Origin: Thalassotalea sp. G2M2-11
GTDB taxonomy: Bacteria; Pseudomonadota; Gammaproteobacteria; Enterobacterales; Alteromonadaceae
Assembly: GCF_017168195.1 (NCBI RefSeq)
Contig: NZ_JADNYL010000001.1
Location: 682,001 to 746,000 of the forward strand
Direction of reading: 5' to 3'
DNA length: 64,000 bases
The number at the start of each line of letters is the position of its first letter. The stretch's first letter is position 1. The notes under the pieces were generated by a model that had not been told where the DNA came from, made no database searches, and worked only from the letters and a program-made list of their open reading frames with translations. The translations under genes and the position numbers were made by a program. Of the stretch, positions 44,786-54,844 are shown piece after piece.

Positions 44786-46069
44786 TTACTGCTGTTGATT
44801 GCAAGCAGCGGCATAGACCTCTGTAACTTGCATAATTTTATCGATTATCAGTGCTCTTGGACAATTGACTAATGTGCCTGCCCTTATCGCTCGATATTGT
44901 TCGGGTAAATATTGACTAATTAACGGTAGTGGCATCTTGTTATCTGAAAGGTTGTTTAACAAGGTGACAACTGCTTGTTCAACTTTTTCACAATTCCAGT
45001 AATAGCGAATGCGATCACTGTAGCTATAGCGACGGTAGAATAATGCATCATTGGGCGATACTTGATAGAACTTTTGCCAATAGCTAGGGTTCTCTTTCAT
45101 CTCTATTTCAAGTACTTCGGGTAAATTTGCTCGTTCATCTTCATTTATACATGCTTGTTCTATGTGACTTAATGCAAATAAAGCTTCACGCATAGCATAA
45201 GTTAATTGCGGGCCAACTTTTAAAATGGCAAAGTGATCAGCAACTAAACGTTGATAAGCACTCGGTAATTGATAATCTGTTGAATGCGCTTCATAAGCAA
45301 TATTTGGTACTGATGTAATATATTGACTTAATTGCTGAGCTTTTGCTGAATCGTAATCAATGATGCTGGTATGGTCAAACTCAACACCGGGTTGTACCAC
45401 AATACCTATGACTCTTTGCCATGCACTTTCAAGACCTTTCGCATTAAATGCTGTTAAATGCAGGTTCAGAGTGTTTTCCACTCTTGAAGTTGGCGTTACT
45501 TCAAGTTCGGTGATCTCTTCTGTGGCGCCGCCCGGAGGAGGGACTTCAGTGCCGATAATATAAACAATATCTGAGCTGCCAAAACATGCTATGGCAGTGT
45601 GCTCAGCAACTTCACATAATTGTGCAGCTCGTTGCGCGATAATCTCATCGGCTAAGTCTGATTCATCATCTGAGCAAGGCATACTAGTGTCTAAGTGGAT
45701 TTTTTTAAATCCTGCTTCGACATAAGCCTTGATTAATGCTTTTGCTTTATCCATCGCCTGTTCTGCTGGCTCATTGACCCAGCAAACAGGGCCTAAATGA
45801 TCGCCACCTAAGGTGATTTTATCCATAGGAAAATCGAGTTTATTGGCGATACGCTCAATAAAATGGACAAAATCTAGCGGCTTCATTGAAGTATAGCCAC
45901 CAAATTGATTTACTTGATTGGCTGTTGCTTCGATAAGTACTGTTGAATTGTCTTTTATCGCCTGGGAAATAGCAGCTTCTATGATTAATGGTTGAGCGCA
46001 GCAAACAGAGTATACGCCTTTTTTCAAACCGTTACGATTGTCATTGATAATGTCTGCAATGTTAGTCAC
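44786..46069 (-). CDS. agaZ: AgaZ/KbaZ/GatZ-family protein (tagatose phosphate metabolism)
   Basis: A 427-residue member of the KbaZ/GatZ family, first gene of the aga operon. Family features include CCAQPLIIEAAISQA, NQFGGYTSMKP, LGGDHLGPVCWVNEPAEQAM, IHLDTSMPCSDDE and GTEVPPPGGATE. In enterobacteria KbaZ/GatZ is an accessory subunit of tagatose-1,6-bisphosphate aldolase; in Shewanella AgaZ has been proposed to be the tagatose-6-phosphate kinase (from memory). The start codon is GTG at 46069 with TAGGAT upstream. No aldolase (AgaY/KbaY) gene is present in this window. A CTTTC double repeat lies about 50 bases upstream. Confidence 0.9.
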   Translation of the reverse strand: MTNIADIINDNRNGLKKGVYSVCCAQPLIIEAAISQAIKDNSTVLIEATANQVNQFGGYTSMKPLDFVHFIERIANKLDFPMDKITLGGDHLGPVCWVNEPAEQAMDKAKALIKAYVEAGFKKIHLDTSMPCSDDESDLADEIIAQRAAQLCEVAEHTAIACFGSSDIVYIIGTEVPPPGGATEEITELEVTPTSRVENTLNLHLTAFNAKGLESAWQRVIGIVVQPGVEFDHTSIIDYDSAKAQQLSQYITSVPNIAYEAHSTDYQLPSAYQRLVADHFAILKVGPQLTYAMREALFALSHIEQACINEDERANLPEVLEIEMKENPSYWQKFYQVSPNDALFYRRYSYSDRIRYYWNCEKVEQAVVTLLNNLSDNKMPLPLISQYLPEQYRAIRAGTLVNCPRALIIDKIMQVTEVYAAACNQQQ

Positions 46070-46117
46070 AGCTGATCCTATTGTCAGTTTTAAAATATAA
46101 TATAGCGGATGGTATCA

Positions 46118-46136
46118 GCTTTCATATTCTTTCGCA
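46118..46136. promoter_or_regulatory. AgaR-type operator: CTTTC direct repeat
   Basis: GCTTTCATATTCTTTCGCAA contains CTTTC twice with a 10-base period (46119 and 46129). The same arrangement occurs at 48591/48601 and 51628/51638. It lies between agaZ and the divergent GH109 gene and can serve both. Confidence 0.6.
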
Positions 46137-46280
46137 ATTATTTGCTTTTAAATCCATTTGTAATCATTGGTTTTGCTTGTATTGTGTTGTTTTTTAATGA
46201 GTTTTTGTTTTTGTTGTTTTTGTTTTAATTGTGTTTATCAATTTAGAATAAATAAATACGAAAACTTTTGAAGGTTTTGA

Positions 46281-46309
46281 TTGCGTTTTTGGTTTGGGTT
46301 GGATATAAA
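46281..46309 (+). promoter_or_regulatory. Promoter of the GH109 gene
   Basis: TTGCGT (46281-46286) and TATAAA (46304-46309) with a 17-base spacer; the start codon is 43 bases downstream. Consensus match only. Confidence 0.55.
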
Positions 46310-46351
46310 TAACGTAAGGTTAAAGTTTCATATAAAAATAAAGGTATACAA

Positions 46352-47812
46352 ATGTCTGATTTAGGTCGTCGGAAATTTTTAAAATCAGCCGCTATTGGTG
46401 CAGCTGCGGGGATAGTGGCAGGTTGTGCTAATACTAGCCAACAAAATGGTTCTCCAATATTAAAAGCGCAAGGTGCCAGCGTGATGGGGTTGGTTACTCC
46501 TAAACTAGATGAAGTGCGTGTTGGCTTTATTGGTGTTGGTGTCCGTGGTGGTGGCTATCACGTAAAGAATTTTTTAAAGATGGAAGGCGTCAGAGTTACT
46601 GCTATTTGTGATACAGATGCGCAATCTTTAGATGAGTCGATTGCTTATGTAGTGAAACAAGGAGCATCTGCGCCCGCTAGGTACACAGGATCTGATTTTG
46701 CGTACCGAGATATGCTTAATCGACAAGATATTGATATCGTGATCATTTCAACGCCTTGGAAATGGCATACGCCTATGGCAGTTGAAGTGATGGAAAGTGG
46801 TAAACATGCATTTATCGAAGTGCCGGCCGCCATATCAATTGAAGAATGTTGGCAGTTGGTTAATACCGCTGAGCGTACGCAGAAGCATTGTATGATGATG
46901 GAAAATGTCAACTACGGTCGCGATGAGTTAATGTCACTGAATATGGTGCGCCAAGGCTTGTTTGGTGACTTATTACATGGTGAAGCGGCATATATCCATG
47001 AGCTGCGCTGGCAAATGAAAGAAATTGATCGTAAAACGGGTTCATGGCGCACGCAACGCCATGCCATGCACAATGGTAATTTGTACCCAACCCACGGTTT
47101 AGGACCGGTTGCACAGTATATGAATATTAATCGTGGCGATCGCTTTGATTATATTACTTCAATGAGTTCACCTGCGATGGGGCGTCAACAATACGCTCAG
47201 CGTGAGTTTCCTGCTGATCATCCACGTAACCAGTTAAAGTATATTGCCGGTGATATGAATACCAGTATTATTAAAACGGTAAAAGGGCGCAGTATTATGG
47301 TACAGCATGACACCACAACACCTCGTCCTTACAGTCGTCATAATCTCATTCAAGGCACTAACGGCGCCTTTGCTGGTTTTCCTAATCGCATTGCATTAGA
47401 GAATGTTCCTGAGAAAATTAAAGCAGTTTATGATAAAGCGCATAAAGAAGCATTAGCTCAGTGGGAAGCGAATGGTAAGCAGGGCTATAAGCCTCATCAT
47501 CAAAATTATCATTCATGGGATATGGATATGGAAAAATGGTATCAGGCCTTTGAACACCCATTATGGAAGCGCTTAGGGAATGCGGCTAAAGGTGCTGGTC
47601 ATGGCGGTATGGATTTCATTATGACGCATCGAATTATTACCTGTTTGCGAACGGGGCAACCGTTAGATCAGGACGTTTATGATGCTGCCGCTTGGTCGTC
47701 TATTTTCCCTCTCAGTATGGAATCGGTCGCCGATCGTAGTAATAGTAAAACAATCCCTGATTTTACCCGTGGCGCGTGGCAGACGGGTAAGCCACTAGGC
47801 ATCGTCTCATAA
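46352..47812 (+). CDS. GH109 alpha-N-acetylgalactosaminidase, Tat-exported
   Basis: A 486-residue glycoside hydrolase of family 109 (Gfo/Idh/MocA fold), which removes terminal alpha-GalNAc, for example from Tn antigen or blood group A glycans, by an NAD-dependent oxidation-elimination mechanism. The N-terminus [20 protein letters not shown] is a Tat signal followed by Cys, so probably a lipoprotein. [18 protein letters not shown] binds [43 protein letters not shown] and [12 protein letters not shown] are GH109 hallmarks that carry the active-site Tyr and His. It is divergent from the aga operon that would use the released sugar. Confidence 0.93.
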   Translation: MSDLGRRKFLKSAAIGAAAGIVAGCANTSQQNGSPILKAQGASVMGLVTPKLDEVRVGFIGVGVRGGGYHVKNFLKMEGVRVTAICDTDAQSLDESIAYVVKQGASAPARYTGSDFAYRDMLNRQDIDIVIISTPWKWHTPMAVEVMESGKHAFIEVPAAISIEECWQLVNTAERTQKHCMMMENVNYGRDELMSLNMVRQGLFGDLLHGEAAYIHELRWQMKEIDRKTGSWRTQRHAMHNGNLYPTHGLGPVAQYMNINRGDRFDYITSMSSPAMGRQQYAQREFPADHPRNQLKYIAGDMNTSIIKTVKGRSIMVQHDTTTPRPYSRHNLIQGTNGAFAGFPNRIALENVPEKIKAVYDKAHKEALAQWEANGKQGYKPHHQNYHSWDMDMEKWYQAFEHPLWKRLGNAAKGAGHGGMDFIMTHRIITCLRTGQPLDQDVYDAAAWSSIFPLSMESVADRSNSKTIPDFTRGAWQTGKPLGIVS

Positions 47813-47837
47813 TGAGTATTAACAGCAAAAATATCGA

Positions 47838-47863
47838 AAGGCTTCATTAAGAAGCCTTTTTTG
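47838..47863 (+). terminator. Terminator after GH109
   Basis: AAGGCTTC-ATTAA-GAAGCCTT is an 8-base stem with a 5-base loop followed by a T run; 25 bases after the stop codon. Confidence 0.9.
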
Positions 47864-47883
47864 TTAATTTAAAAGGATTTTAA

Positions 47884-48405
47884 ATGACTGTAAGCAAGGA
47901 GCTAGGCTTTAAAGAAAAAATGAAATGTCTATCGCCAGTATATAGAGATATCGTAGTATGTACCTTTATGCTGGTACTGATAAAGGTAACTTGCTCTATT
48001 GGCTTTATCTTTTATCACAATATGACACAAAGTGCGGTACTTAACTATTCATTAATTTTTACCGTAAATGACAATAGTAACTACGCTTTGGCTCAGTTGT
48101 TAAAAGCCTTAATTACTTCTCCTGTGATAGAAACCTTACTGTATTTTCACTTTACTTATTGGTTGATTAATAAGTTCAAAATCCCCCCTAAATTTTACAT
48201 AGTGCTAAGTGCGTTGCTCTTTAGTTCTGCACATATGTGGAATATCGCAGAAAGTAGTCTCTATACGTTTTTTCTTACCTCTTTAGGAGGGCTGGTCTTT
48301 TCTTTTAATTATCATCGGCAATATTCAACAATTAATCAGGATGCAGCACTGGCTAGTACAACGTTTATCCATATGTTAGCGAATGGCATAGTGCTTTATT
48401 ATTAA
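47884..48405 (+). CDS. CPBP-like (Abi) membrane protein with degenerate active site
   Basis: A 173-residue membrane protein with about four helices resembling CPBP intramembrane proteases (Rce1-like). The usual first motif EExxxR is only partly kept (SPVIETLLYFHFTY: one Glu, no Arg). The second motif FxxxH is present (LLFSSAHMWN), and the third, HxxxN, is present (FIHMLANGIVLYY). It may therefore be an inactive or specialised member. It starts 21 bases after the GH109 terminator and may be read from leftover transcription. Its role in a glycan locus is unclear; CPBP proteins elsewhere include bacteriocin-immunity and peptide-processing proteins. Confidence 0.65.
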   Translation: MTVSKELGFKEKMKCLSPVYRDIVVCTFMLVLIKVTCSIGFIFYHNMTQSAVLNYSLIFTVNDNSNYALAQLLKALITSPVIETLLYFHFTYWLINKFKIPPKFYIVLSALLFSSAHMWNIAESSLYTFFLTSLGGLVFSFNYHRQYSTINQDAALASTTFIHMLANGIVLYY

Positions 48406-48575
48406 GTGTTTAATGGTGAAGGTTTACTGTGGCTCTAGCCACAGACTTGTTTGAGTGTCCCTGCCTTTCATGCAATTTATCTCAACTATCTGCTCTTTTC
48501 ATTGTGCTGAATAAGTGCTCGTTGCTGGTATAAAATCAAGTTGTTATTACTTATTAATATTTTATTGATGAAAAG

Positions 48576-48606
48576 TGAAAGTTTAATTTTCTTTCGTAAT
48601 CTTTCA
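48576..48606. promoter_or_regulatory. AgaR-type operator upstream of the M60 peptidase
   Basis: TCTTTCGTAATCTTTCATAA holds CTTTC at 48591 and 48601 (10-base period), with an inverted GAAAG at 48577. It lies about 80 bases before the peptidase start. Confidence 0.6.
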
Positions 48607-48680
48607 TAAGTGTTGTTTTTAGTGTTTCTTTTTGTTATTAATTGTCTGTTAACAATATTTCAACAATTATGGTAAATACA

Positions 48681-50639
48681 ATGAGAATAAAAACTAACAA
48701 GATAACAACAGTACTTGTGCTGCTAACAGGAGTCGTCGGAGGCTTATTAATTGGTTGTGGCAGTGGCGGAGGTAGCGATAAAGAGAGTGCGGCAGCGACA
48801 CCAGAAACGCCTACAACGCCAGAAACCCCTACTACAACTGAAACGCCACAGACACAGACCAATGCATTTGAGCAGCAGTTTATCGTCACCGCGGCTAACC
48901 CTAATCTTTGTATTGGAGTAGCAGCAGATAATAGCTCAGTGATCTTGGCTGATTGCCAAAATACTAATGCTAACCAGTTGTGGAGTTATGATGAAGCCAA
49001 GCAATGGTTGAAAAATGTATCGCTAGATAAATGTGTTGAAAATGTCGACAATTCACTGATTCTCAACACTTGTGAAGAAAAGGCGAATCAACAATGGACA
49101 TTTGAAGATAATATTTTTGCGCAAGGAGGCTATTCGTTTGATGTTAATATGAGTGAAATGTCGCTGATTGTGTATGCAACACATGGTGGCGTTAATCAAC
49201 AATGGTTTGTACCTTCTATTGCAACTGCTGACATTGATGAAAACTATGTCAGTCATTTTCCATTGTCTCGTGCCGATAATAATGCTTATTCCATGGAGCA
49301 AACCATGGATATCATTAATCGCAGAACGCCCATTGATCAGCCATTACCATTTCCTCGGGATGTTAGTGCATTTCCTGGTAATGTTGATGAGTCTGCGCCG
49401 CGAATTAGTAAATCTGTCACCTTTAATCGCTATTTTTATGAAGACACTTCTTCAGATACTATGAATCGACAACATTGGATCAGCACGGGGACTTATGCTG
49501 CTGCCGGTGAGATCATTGAGATTGAAGTGCTTTCAGAGCAAGAGGTTGAACAGTTATATGCCATTATCAACGTACATACTGACGTCTTATCACAAAACTC
49601 AGGTAATGTTGTTGCTACTGATAAAATTAAACGTTTTCCAAGTGTTTCGACCAAAGTGAGATTACATAAAGGCAGTAATAAACTAAGAAGCCAATACGGT
49701 GGTCAGGTGGTTATTGCCTCTGCGCATTCAGAAGATGCTGAGATTACGGTCAATATTAATAATGTTGTCGAAACCGCCCATTTTAAACTTGGTCGAGATT
49801 CTTATAATGAATGGCCGGCAATGCTAGAAAAAAGTGCCGCTTGGGGGGTATTAGAAGGTGAGCATGTATTCCTTGATATGTCTAAAGAGGAGTTAGCTAA
49901 AGTAACCGATCCCGAGCAGTTACTGACAACATTTGACCAAACCGTTGAGCTGATCCGTGATTTGGCCGGATTTGAACAAGAGGCTAGTGGTGTGCATAAA
50001 ATGCCAACATTAAAAGAGCGTTTTGTTTCTGATGTTCAAATAACGGCAGGTTTTGCCCATGCTGGATTCCCTATTATGACCAGCCCTGGCTGGAAACTAT
50101 ATTCTTTAGACACCGCACAAAACAATGGCTGGGGCAACTGGCATGAAACCGGGCATAATTACCAACAATTTTGCTTATGGAGCAGCCCGTTTGGTACTGA
50201 ATCTACGGTTAATTTATATTCATTATATGTGCAGGACAAGCTGAATAAAGGCTCAAGAATTCAACGGGAGAATCGTTATAGCCTTGCCATTAATAAATTA
50301 AACGATAACTTTTCATTCTCAACTGACGCAGATGTTTGGGATAAGTTAGTGTTCTTAATGCAAATCAAGCATTCGTTACCTGATATTGGTTGGGATATGT
50401 TTAGGCAATTAAACAGACGTTTTCGTGAAATGTCGCCTGAGCAGCAAGCACCTATTTGCCAAAGTGATCAGGCAAGCTTTAGCACTACTTTTGAGTTATT
50501 AAGTGATATTACCGGTTACGACTTAACGGCGCACTTTAAAAAGTGGGGCGTAGATGTCAGTGAAGCAAGTTATCAAAAAGTAGCTGATATGGCATTACCT
50601 CAGCCTCCGGTTGATATTTCAGCGGTAAATCCGCAGTAG
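48681..50639 (+). CDS. M60-family (mucinase-like) metallopeptidase lipoprotein with ricin B lectin domain
   Basis: A 652-residue surface or periplasmic lipoprotein. The signal peptide (VLLTGVVGGLLIGC) ends at a lipobox Cys; a Pro/Thr/Glu-rich linker with PETPTT repeats follows. A ricin-type lectin domain (residues about 50-165) has three Gln-x-Trp repeats (NQLWSYD, NQQWTFE, NQQWFVP). The peptidase M60 domain follows, with zinc motif HETGH at 488-492 and a downstream Glu in FGTESTVNLY. M60 enzymes cut mucins next to O-glycosylated Ser/Thr. Start choice is uncertain: ATG 48681 gives the best signal peptide; 48669 or a TTG at 48642 are possible. An AgaR-like operator is just upstream. Confidence 0.9.
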   Translation: MRIKTNKITTVLVLLTGVVGGLLIGCGSGGGSDKESAAATPETPTTPETPTTTETPQTQTNAFEQQFIVTAANPNLCIGVAADNSSVILADCQNTNANQLWSYDEAKQWLKNVSLDKCVENVDNSLILNTCEEKANQQWTFEDNIFAQGGYSFDVNMSEMSLIVYATHGGVNQQWFVPSIATADIDENYVSHFPLSRADNNAYSMEQTMDIINRRTPIDQPLPFPRDVSAFPGNVDESAPRISKSVTFNRYFYEDTSSDTMNRQHWISTGTYAAAGEIIEIEVLSEQEVEQLYAIINVHTDVLSQNSGNVVATDKIKRFPSVSTKVRLHKGSNKLRSQYGGQVVIASAHSEDAEITVNINNVVETAHFKLGRDSYNEWPAMLEKSAAWGVLEGEHVFLDMSKEELAKVTDPEQLLTTFDQTVELIRDLAGFEQEASGVHKMPTLKERFVSDVQITAGFAHAGFPIMTSPGWKLYSLDTAQNNGWGNWHETGHNYQQFCLWSSPFGTESTVNLYSLYVQDKLNKGSRIQRENRYSLAINKLNDNFSFSTDADVWDKLVFLMQIKHSLPDIGWDMFRQLNRRFREMSPEQQAPICQSDQASFSTTFELLSDITGYDLTAHFKKWGVDVSEASYQKVADMALPQPPVDISAVNPQ

Positions 50640-50653
50640 ATCTTACTCACTTA

Positions 50654-50702
50654 TTAGAGCGTGTTGAAGTTAATTTATTTAGCAACAAGCAATACGCTCT
50701 AA
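50654..50702. repeat. Long hairpin after the M60 gene
   Basis: TTAGAGCGT (50654-50662) and ACGCTCTAA (50694-50702) are 9-base inverted arms with an inner GTTG/CAAC. There is no T-tract, so it is not a standard terminator; it could be a REP-like or transcript-stabilising element. Confidence 0.4.
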
Positions 50703-50822
50703 TTAAGCGGTATGTATACGGAGCAAGCAATGTAAATTTATGGTGCAAAAGCCTAAGCTGATTTCCAGAGTAAAACGATGAGTAATGAAACCATGCCAAT
50801 TGTCAGTGATATTTCATTGTTG

Positions 50823-51587
50823 TTATGGCTGGACAATTAAGGTGACGCCGTTTCTCTCTAGCGTTTGGGCAAAGGCATCTGGGATCCCTGAGTCGGTGAT
50901 CAATACGTCTATTTCCGCCAAGCCACAAATTTTGTGCACCCCTGAGCGGTTAAATTTTGATGAGTCTGTAACCGTGATCACTTCTTTAGCCACGCGCCGC
51001 ATTAAGCGATTCATCATGGCTTCATATTCAAAGTGGGTGGTAATGCCGGAATTAAAGTCGATACCATCTACCCCTAAAAATGCTTTGTCAAAATGGTAGC
51101 GCTCTAGGCTGTCTTCTGCCTGACGACCATAAAATGACAGTGAGGTTTTTCGAAGTACACCACCTGTCATTAATACCTCTACACCGGGGGCATTAATCAA
51201 GTTTTGAGCAACGTTTAAGCCGTTAGTCATTACTACCAAGCGGTCAAAGCTGTGTAAGCAATTGGCAAGTTCAGCAATGGTTGAACCTGAGTCTAAGATG
51301 ATGGCATCACCTTCATTAATTTGCTGACTGGCTAATACTGCGAGCTTTCGTTTGATGTCAATTCGTGCACAATGTTTTTCAACAATGGATAACTCTTTTG
51401 ACACGGTTTTACGTGCCATCGCACCACCACGGGTTCTGATCACCAGGTTCTTACTGTTAAGGTAATTTAAGTCGCCACGGATGGTAACTTCTGACACTTG
51501 GTAGTTACCAGCTAAATCGTTAACTGATACTTTCCCTTGCTTAAGTGTGAGCTGCACAATATCGTGCCGCCTTTCTACGGTGTTCAT
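50823..51587 (-). CDS. DeoR-family repressor (AgaR-like), second paralogue
   Basis: A 254-residue DeoR-family regulator clearly paralogous to the one at 36754-37530. Both have ERRxxIV at the start, SxKELSI(V/K)EKH before the ligand domain, DAIILDSGST, VMTNGLN, LGVDGID and the ITTHxxxEA-type motif. The N-terminal helix-turn-helix is VSVNDLAGNYQVSEVTIRGD. It is divergent from the TonB receptor gene. The shared 280-base gap carries several CTTTC boxes, so it likely controls itself and the receptor. How the two paralogues divide the work cannot be read from sequence. Confidence 0.88.
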   Translation of the reverse strand: MNTVERRHDIVQLTLKQGKVSVNDLAGNYQVSEVTIRGDLNYLNSKNLVIRTRGGAMARKTVSKELSIVEKHCARIDIKRKLAVLASQQINEGDAIILDSGSTIAELANCLHSFDRLVVMTNGLNVAQNLINAPGVEVLMTGGVLRKTSLSFYGRQAEDSLERYHFDKAFLGVDGIDFNSGITTHFEYEAMMNRLMRRVAKEVITVTDSSKFNRSGVHKICGLAEIDVLITDSGIPDAFAQTLERNGVTLIVQP

Positions 51588-51626
51588 AGTATTCCTTTCG
51601 CCATTCTAATATTTTAATCATAACTT

Positions 51627-51643
51627 GCTTTCAAAATCTTTCA
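51627..51643. promoter_or_regulatory. AgaR-type operator next to the second regulator
   Basis: GCTTTCAAAATCTTTCAA has CTTTC at 51628 and 51638, the 10-base period found at 46119 and 48591. A further CTTTA/CTTTC pair follows at 51657/51666. Confidence 0.6.
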
Positions 51644-51741
51644 ACCTTGTAAAATGCTTTAAAAGCTTTCGAATTAGTTATCTGTATGTAATTAAAGGGG
51701 AATGTTGTTATTTTTTAGGCTGTATTTGTTTTGTGGTGTTT

Positions 51742-51799
51742 GTTTTCGAAAGTTTTTGTTTCTTTTGAATGTTGATTTGTTGGTTTCATAAGGTATAAA
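51742..51799 (+). promoter_or_regulatory. Promoter of the TonB receptor with adjoining CTTTC-type box
   Basis: TTGATT (51772-51777) and TATAAA (51794-51799), 16-base spacer. Directly upstream (51742-51771) is TTTTCGAAAGTTTTTGTTTC, which contains the inverse core GAAAG, a possible repressor site. Confidence 0.5.
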
Positions 51800-51867
51800 T
51801 ATAAGTCTATAACGATAAAAATAGATAATAACTAAAACCAAACATGAAAGATGAGAGAGGGTAAAGC

Positions 51868-54753
51868 ATGGCAAATTACCAGAAAAAATACCTGAGTTTA
51901 CTTATTGGCTCCATTTTAAGCGTCAGTAGTGTTTACTCTGTCGCTCAAGAAGCAGTTAAAGAAAAGGAAACTGAAGTTAAAGCTGCGAAAGAAAAAGCTG
52001 ATAGTGAAGCAGATAGCGAAACTGAAGTGATTGAAATTCGCGGCATGAAAAGCAGTATCAAAGAGTCGCTGTTTATTAAACAAAATTCAATTCAGGTTGT
52101 TGATGCCATTGTAGCAGAAGACATTGGTAAGTTTCCTGATCAAAACGTAGCGGAAGCATTACAACGTATTACCGGTATTACTATTACCCGTAATGCGGGT
52201 GAAGGTCAAAATGTCACTGTTCGTGGCTTAGGCGGTGATTACAATGTGACCACTATTAATGGTCGTCGTATGGCATCGGAACATAACAGCCGTGATTTTA
52301 ACTATGACCTCATTGCCGCAGAATTATTAGGTGGTGTTGAAGTGTATAAATCTTCGGTATCACAAACTCAAGAAGGCGGTATTGGCTCGGTGATTAATAT
52401 TAACACCAGACGTCCGCTTGATTTTGATGGCTTTACCTTATCAGCTTCTGCCAAAGGCATCTATGAAGACAGAACTAAAGATACTACACCTCAAGCTTCA
52501 TTTTTAGTGAGTAATGTGTTTGATGATGGCAAGTTTGGTGCGTTGTTTACTGGGGTCTATTCTGAAAGAACATTACGTATCGATAGCTACGAAGGACAAG
52601 GCTTTTATAATGCGCTAACGGAGCCTGATTTGACCATTCGCCAAGATGTTGATGGCAATGGCGAGTTTGATCAATACGTTGATAATGAATGGGGCTCTAT
52701 TATTCCCGGTTATGTTCGCTATGGTAATAAGCAAGATACCCGTGAACGTATTGGCGGTAGTTTAGCTTTGCAATGGCTACCAAATGATGATCTGGAAGTA
52801 AATTTTGATAGCCTTTACTCCTCGTATGAAACCAATGGTACCGAGTCACAAATTTCGTTTGTCACTTACGATGAAAGTTGGACGCCGGGCATTCCAGGGG
52901 TCAAAGATGTTGGCTTTGACGAAAATGGTTTAGTGAACAAAATGACCATGTTTAACAGTGGTGCCATGGCTGAACTGTTAAATGTTTCTCGTCCTAGGAT
53001 CACGGAAACCTATCAGTTAGGTTTAAATACTAAGTGGTATGTCAGCAGTGATTTATCATTAAGTTTCGACCTTTCTCACTCGGAATCTGAAAATAGAAAC
53101 AATGGCCATAATCGCTATATTGTGGCGCGTGGCTTTGTCGAAGAAGTAACTATTGATGCGTCAACCAGTAACTTGCTGCCTGATGTCACTTTGACGCCTA
53201 ACTTAGATGCGAATTCACCATTTGGTGCTCACTATAGTTACAACTATGGTACTGGTATTAAAGATAAAGTCAGTGAGTTTCGCTTAGATGGCAAATGGAC
53301 GCCAAGTGTGAGTTGGATTTCATCGGTTGATTTTGGTATCAACCTTGGTAAGCAAACAAAAACAACAGTAGCTAATAGCTCGAAAAACCCGAGTGCATTT
53401 TCTAATGCCGGCTCACAATTAGACTCGACAGAGTATGATGATTGGGATATTGATTTTTCTTCTGCTCAGGACATCAATGGTTTCGATTTATTCCGTCTAC
53501 CGAGTGATGCGGTGATTGAAGGCAATTTTGATAATTTCATGAGCGGGGAAGCTGGGGTTCATCCAAACCCATGGCCACGTTTTGACTACGACAAGTTATT
53601 TGCTTTTTATCAAACCATTAGTCCAGAAGCTGCTAATCAGCTGATCAAAGCAACAGCTCGTCCGAAAGACTCTTACGATGTATCAGAGCAAACCAGTGCG
53701 GTATATATAGCGGTTAATATCGAAAATGAAATTAACAATATGCCTTATGTATTGAACTTAGGTGTGCGTGCTATTGACACTAAAGTAACCAGCGAAGGTT
53801 TTTCTTTAAATCCTGAATTGGTTAAGTTTGTTGCCGCTGACAATGACAACCCTGAATTGATTAAGTTTTTAAAAGATGTTGAAGAATATCAAGAAGTGGT
53901 TGAGTTTGAAGACTCTTATCAAGATGTATTGCCAAGCTTTAACTTTAAGTTAAACCTAACGGATGAGTTAGTGTTTCGTGCTGCTGCATCTAAGGTTATT
54001 ACCCGCCCAAGTATAGGTAACCTTAAAGCGTGGAGTTATATCAATATTAATGATCGTGAATACCATGCGTCTAACCCAGGTTTAGAGCCGCTAAGAGCGA
54101 CACAAGGCGATCTTGCGCTTGAGTGGTATTTTTCTGACTACGGTGCGTTAACCACTGCATTTTATGTCAAAGATATTGAAACTTTTTCTACTTACGGCAG
54201 AAATGGAGCTATCGATATTGATGGTGAAGAGTTTACCGTACAGTCACATATTAACAGTGATGCCGGTGGTGAAATTAAAGGGGTTGAGATCGCTTATCAG
54301 CAGTCTTTCTCCGATATTTTACCTGCGCCGTTTGACGGTTTAGGGATCCAATTAAACTATACCGTTGTCGATTCTGGTTATGACCAAGTGAATGAAGATC
54401 ATGACGAGTTTGACTTCCGTGAACGTGATTTACCATTTAGAGGAATGTCAAAGCATTCATATAACGCGGTTGTTTATTACGAGAAAGATAAAATTCAGGC
54501 GCGTTTAGCGTATAACTGGCGCGATAAGTACCTAACAAACGAAGAAGCTTGGGGCGGTGTGAGATGGCAGGCCGATTATGGTCAGTTAGATTTCAGTGCT
54601 AGTTACGATATTAACGAACAGTTTAACGTTAATGTTTCTGCAACCAACCTGACCGATGAACGTGGTTATGCCTATATCGAAAATGAGGAACAGCTTAACT
54701 ACCTATACCGTGCAGGTCGATTAATTAATTTCGGCGTTAACTATCGGTTCTAA
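51868..54753 (+). CDS. TonB-dependent receptor for oligosaccharides (probable GalNAc-glycan uptake)
   Basis: A 961-residue outer-membrane receptor of the large TIGR01782-type group common in Alteromonadales and Xanthomonadales. After the signal peptide ([17 protein letters not shown]) and a charged Ala/Lys/Glu linker comes the plug domain, with [40 protein letters not shown] and [14 protein letters not shown], then a 22-strand-type barrel ending in Phe (FGVNYRF). GAGAGGG precedes the ATG. Flanked by an AgaR-like repressor and DUF3472 lipoproteins in a GalNAc locus, it probably imports mucin-derived glycans or glycopeptides (inference). Confidence 0.92.
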   Translation: MANYQKKYLSLLIGSILSVSSVYSVAQEAVKEKETEVKAAKEKADSEADSETEVIEIRGMKSSIKESLFIKQNSIQVVDAIVAEDIGKFPDQNVAEALQRITGITITRNAGEGQNVTVRGLGGDYNVTTINGRRMASEHNSRDFNYDLIAAELLGGVEVYKSSVSQTQEGGIGSVININTRRPLDFDGFTLSASAKGIYEDRTKDTTPQASFLVSNVFDDGKFGALFTGVYSERTLRIDSYEGQGFYNALTEPDLTIRQDVDGNGEFDQYVDNEWGSIIPGYVRYGNKQDTRERIGGSLALQWLPNDDLEVNFDSLYSSYETNGTESQISFVTYDESWTPGIPGVKDVGFDENGLVNKMTMFNSGAMAELLNVSRPRITETYQLGLNTKWYVSSDLSLSFDLSHSESENRNNGHNRYIVARGFVEEVTIDASTSNLLPDVTLTPNLDANSPFGAHYSYNYGTGIKDKVSEFRLDGKWTPSVSWISSVDFGINLGKQTKTTVANSSKNPSAFSNAGSQLDSTEYDDWDIDFSSAQDINGFDLFRLPSDAVIEGNFDNFMSGEAGVHPNPWPRFDYDKLFAFYQTISPEAANQLIKATARPKDSYDVSEQTSAVYIAVNIENEINNMPYVLNLGVRAIDTKVTSEGFSLNPELVKFVAADNDNPELIKFLKDVEEYQEVVEFEDSYQDVLPSFNFKLNLTDELVFRAAASKVITRPSIGNLKAWSYININDREYHASNPGLEPLRATQGDLALEWYFSDYGALTTAFYVKDIETFSTYGRNGAIDIDGEEFTVQSHINSDAGGEIKGVEIAYQQSFSDILPAPFDGLGIQLNYTVVDSGYDQVNEDHDEFDFRERDLPFRGMSKHSYNAVVYYEKDKIQARLAYNWRDKYLTNEEAWGGVRWQADYGQLDFSASYDINEQFNVNVSATNLTDERGYAYIENEEQLNYLYRAGRLINFGVNYRF

Positions 54754-54844
54754 TTTCCAAATAACAGATAAAAACGTTAGCAAGCTAGTGAGGCTAAACA
54801 TTCGCCGGCTTGCTGCAAATAAAAGAATTAGAGTGGAAAACATT

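Noticed and set aside
48638-48889. Valine/proline-rich minus-strand frame opposite the start of the M60 gene
   Set aside because: It mirrors the Thr/Pro/Glu linker repeats of the real plus-strand gene and has no independent support.
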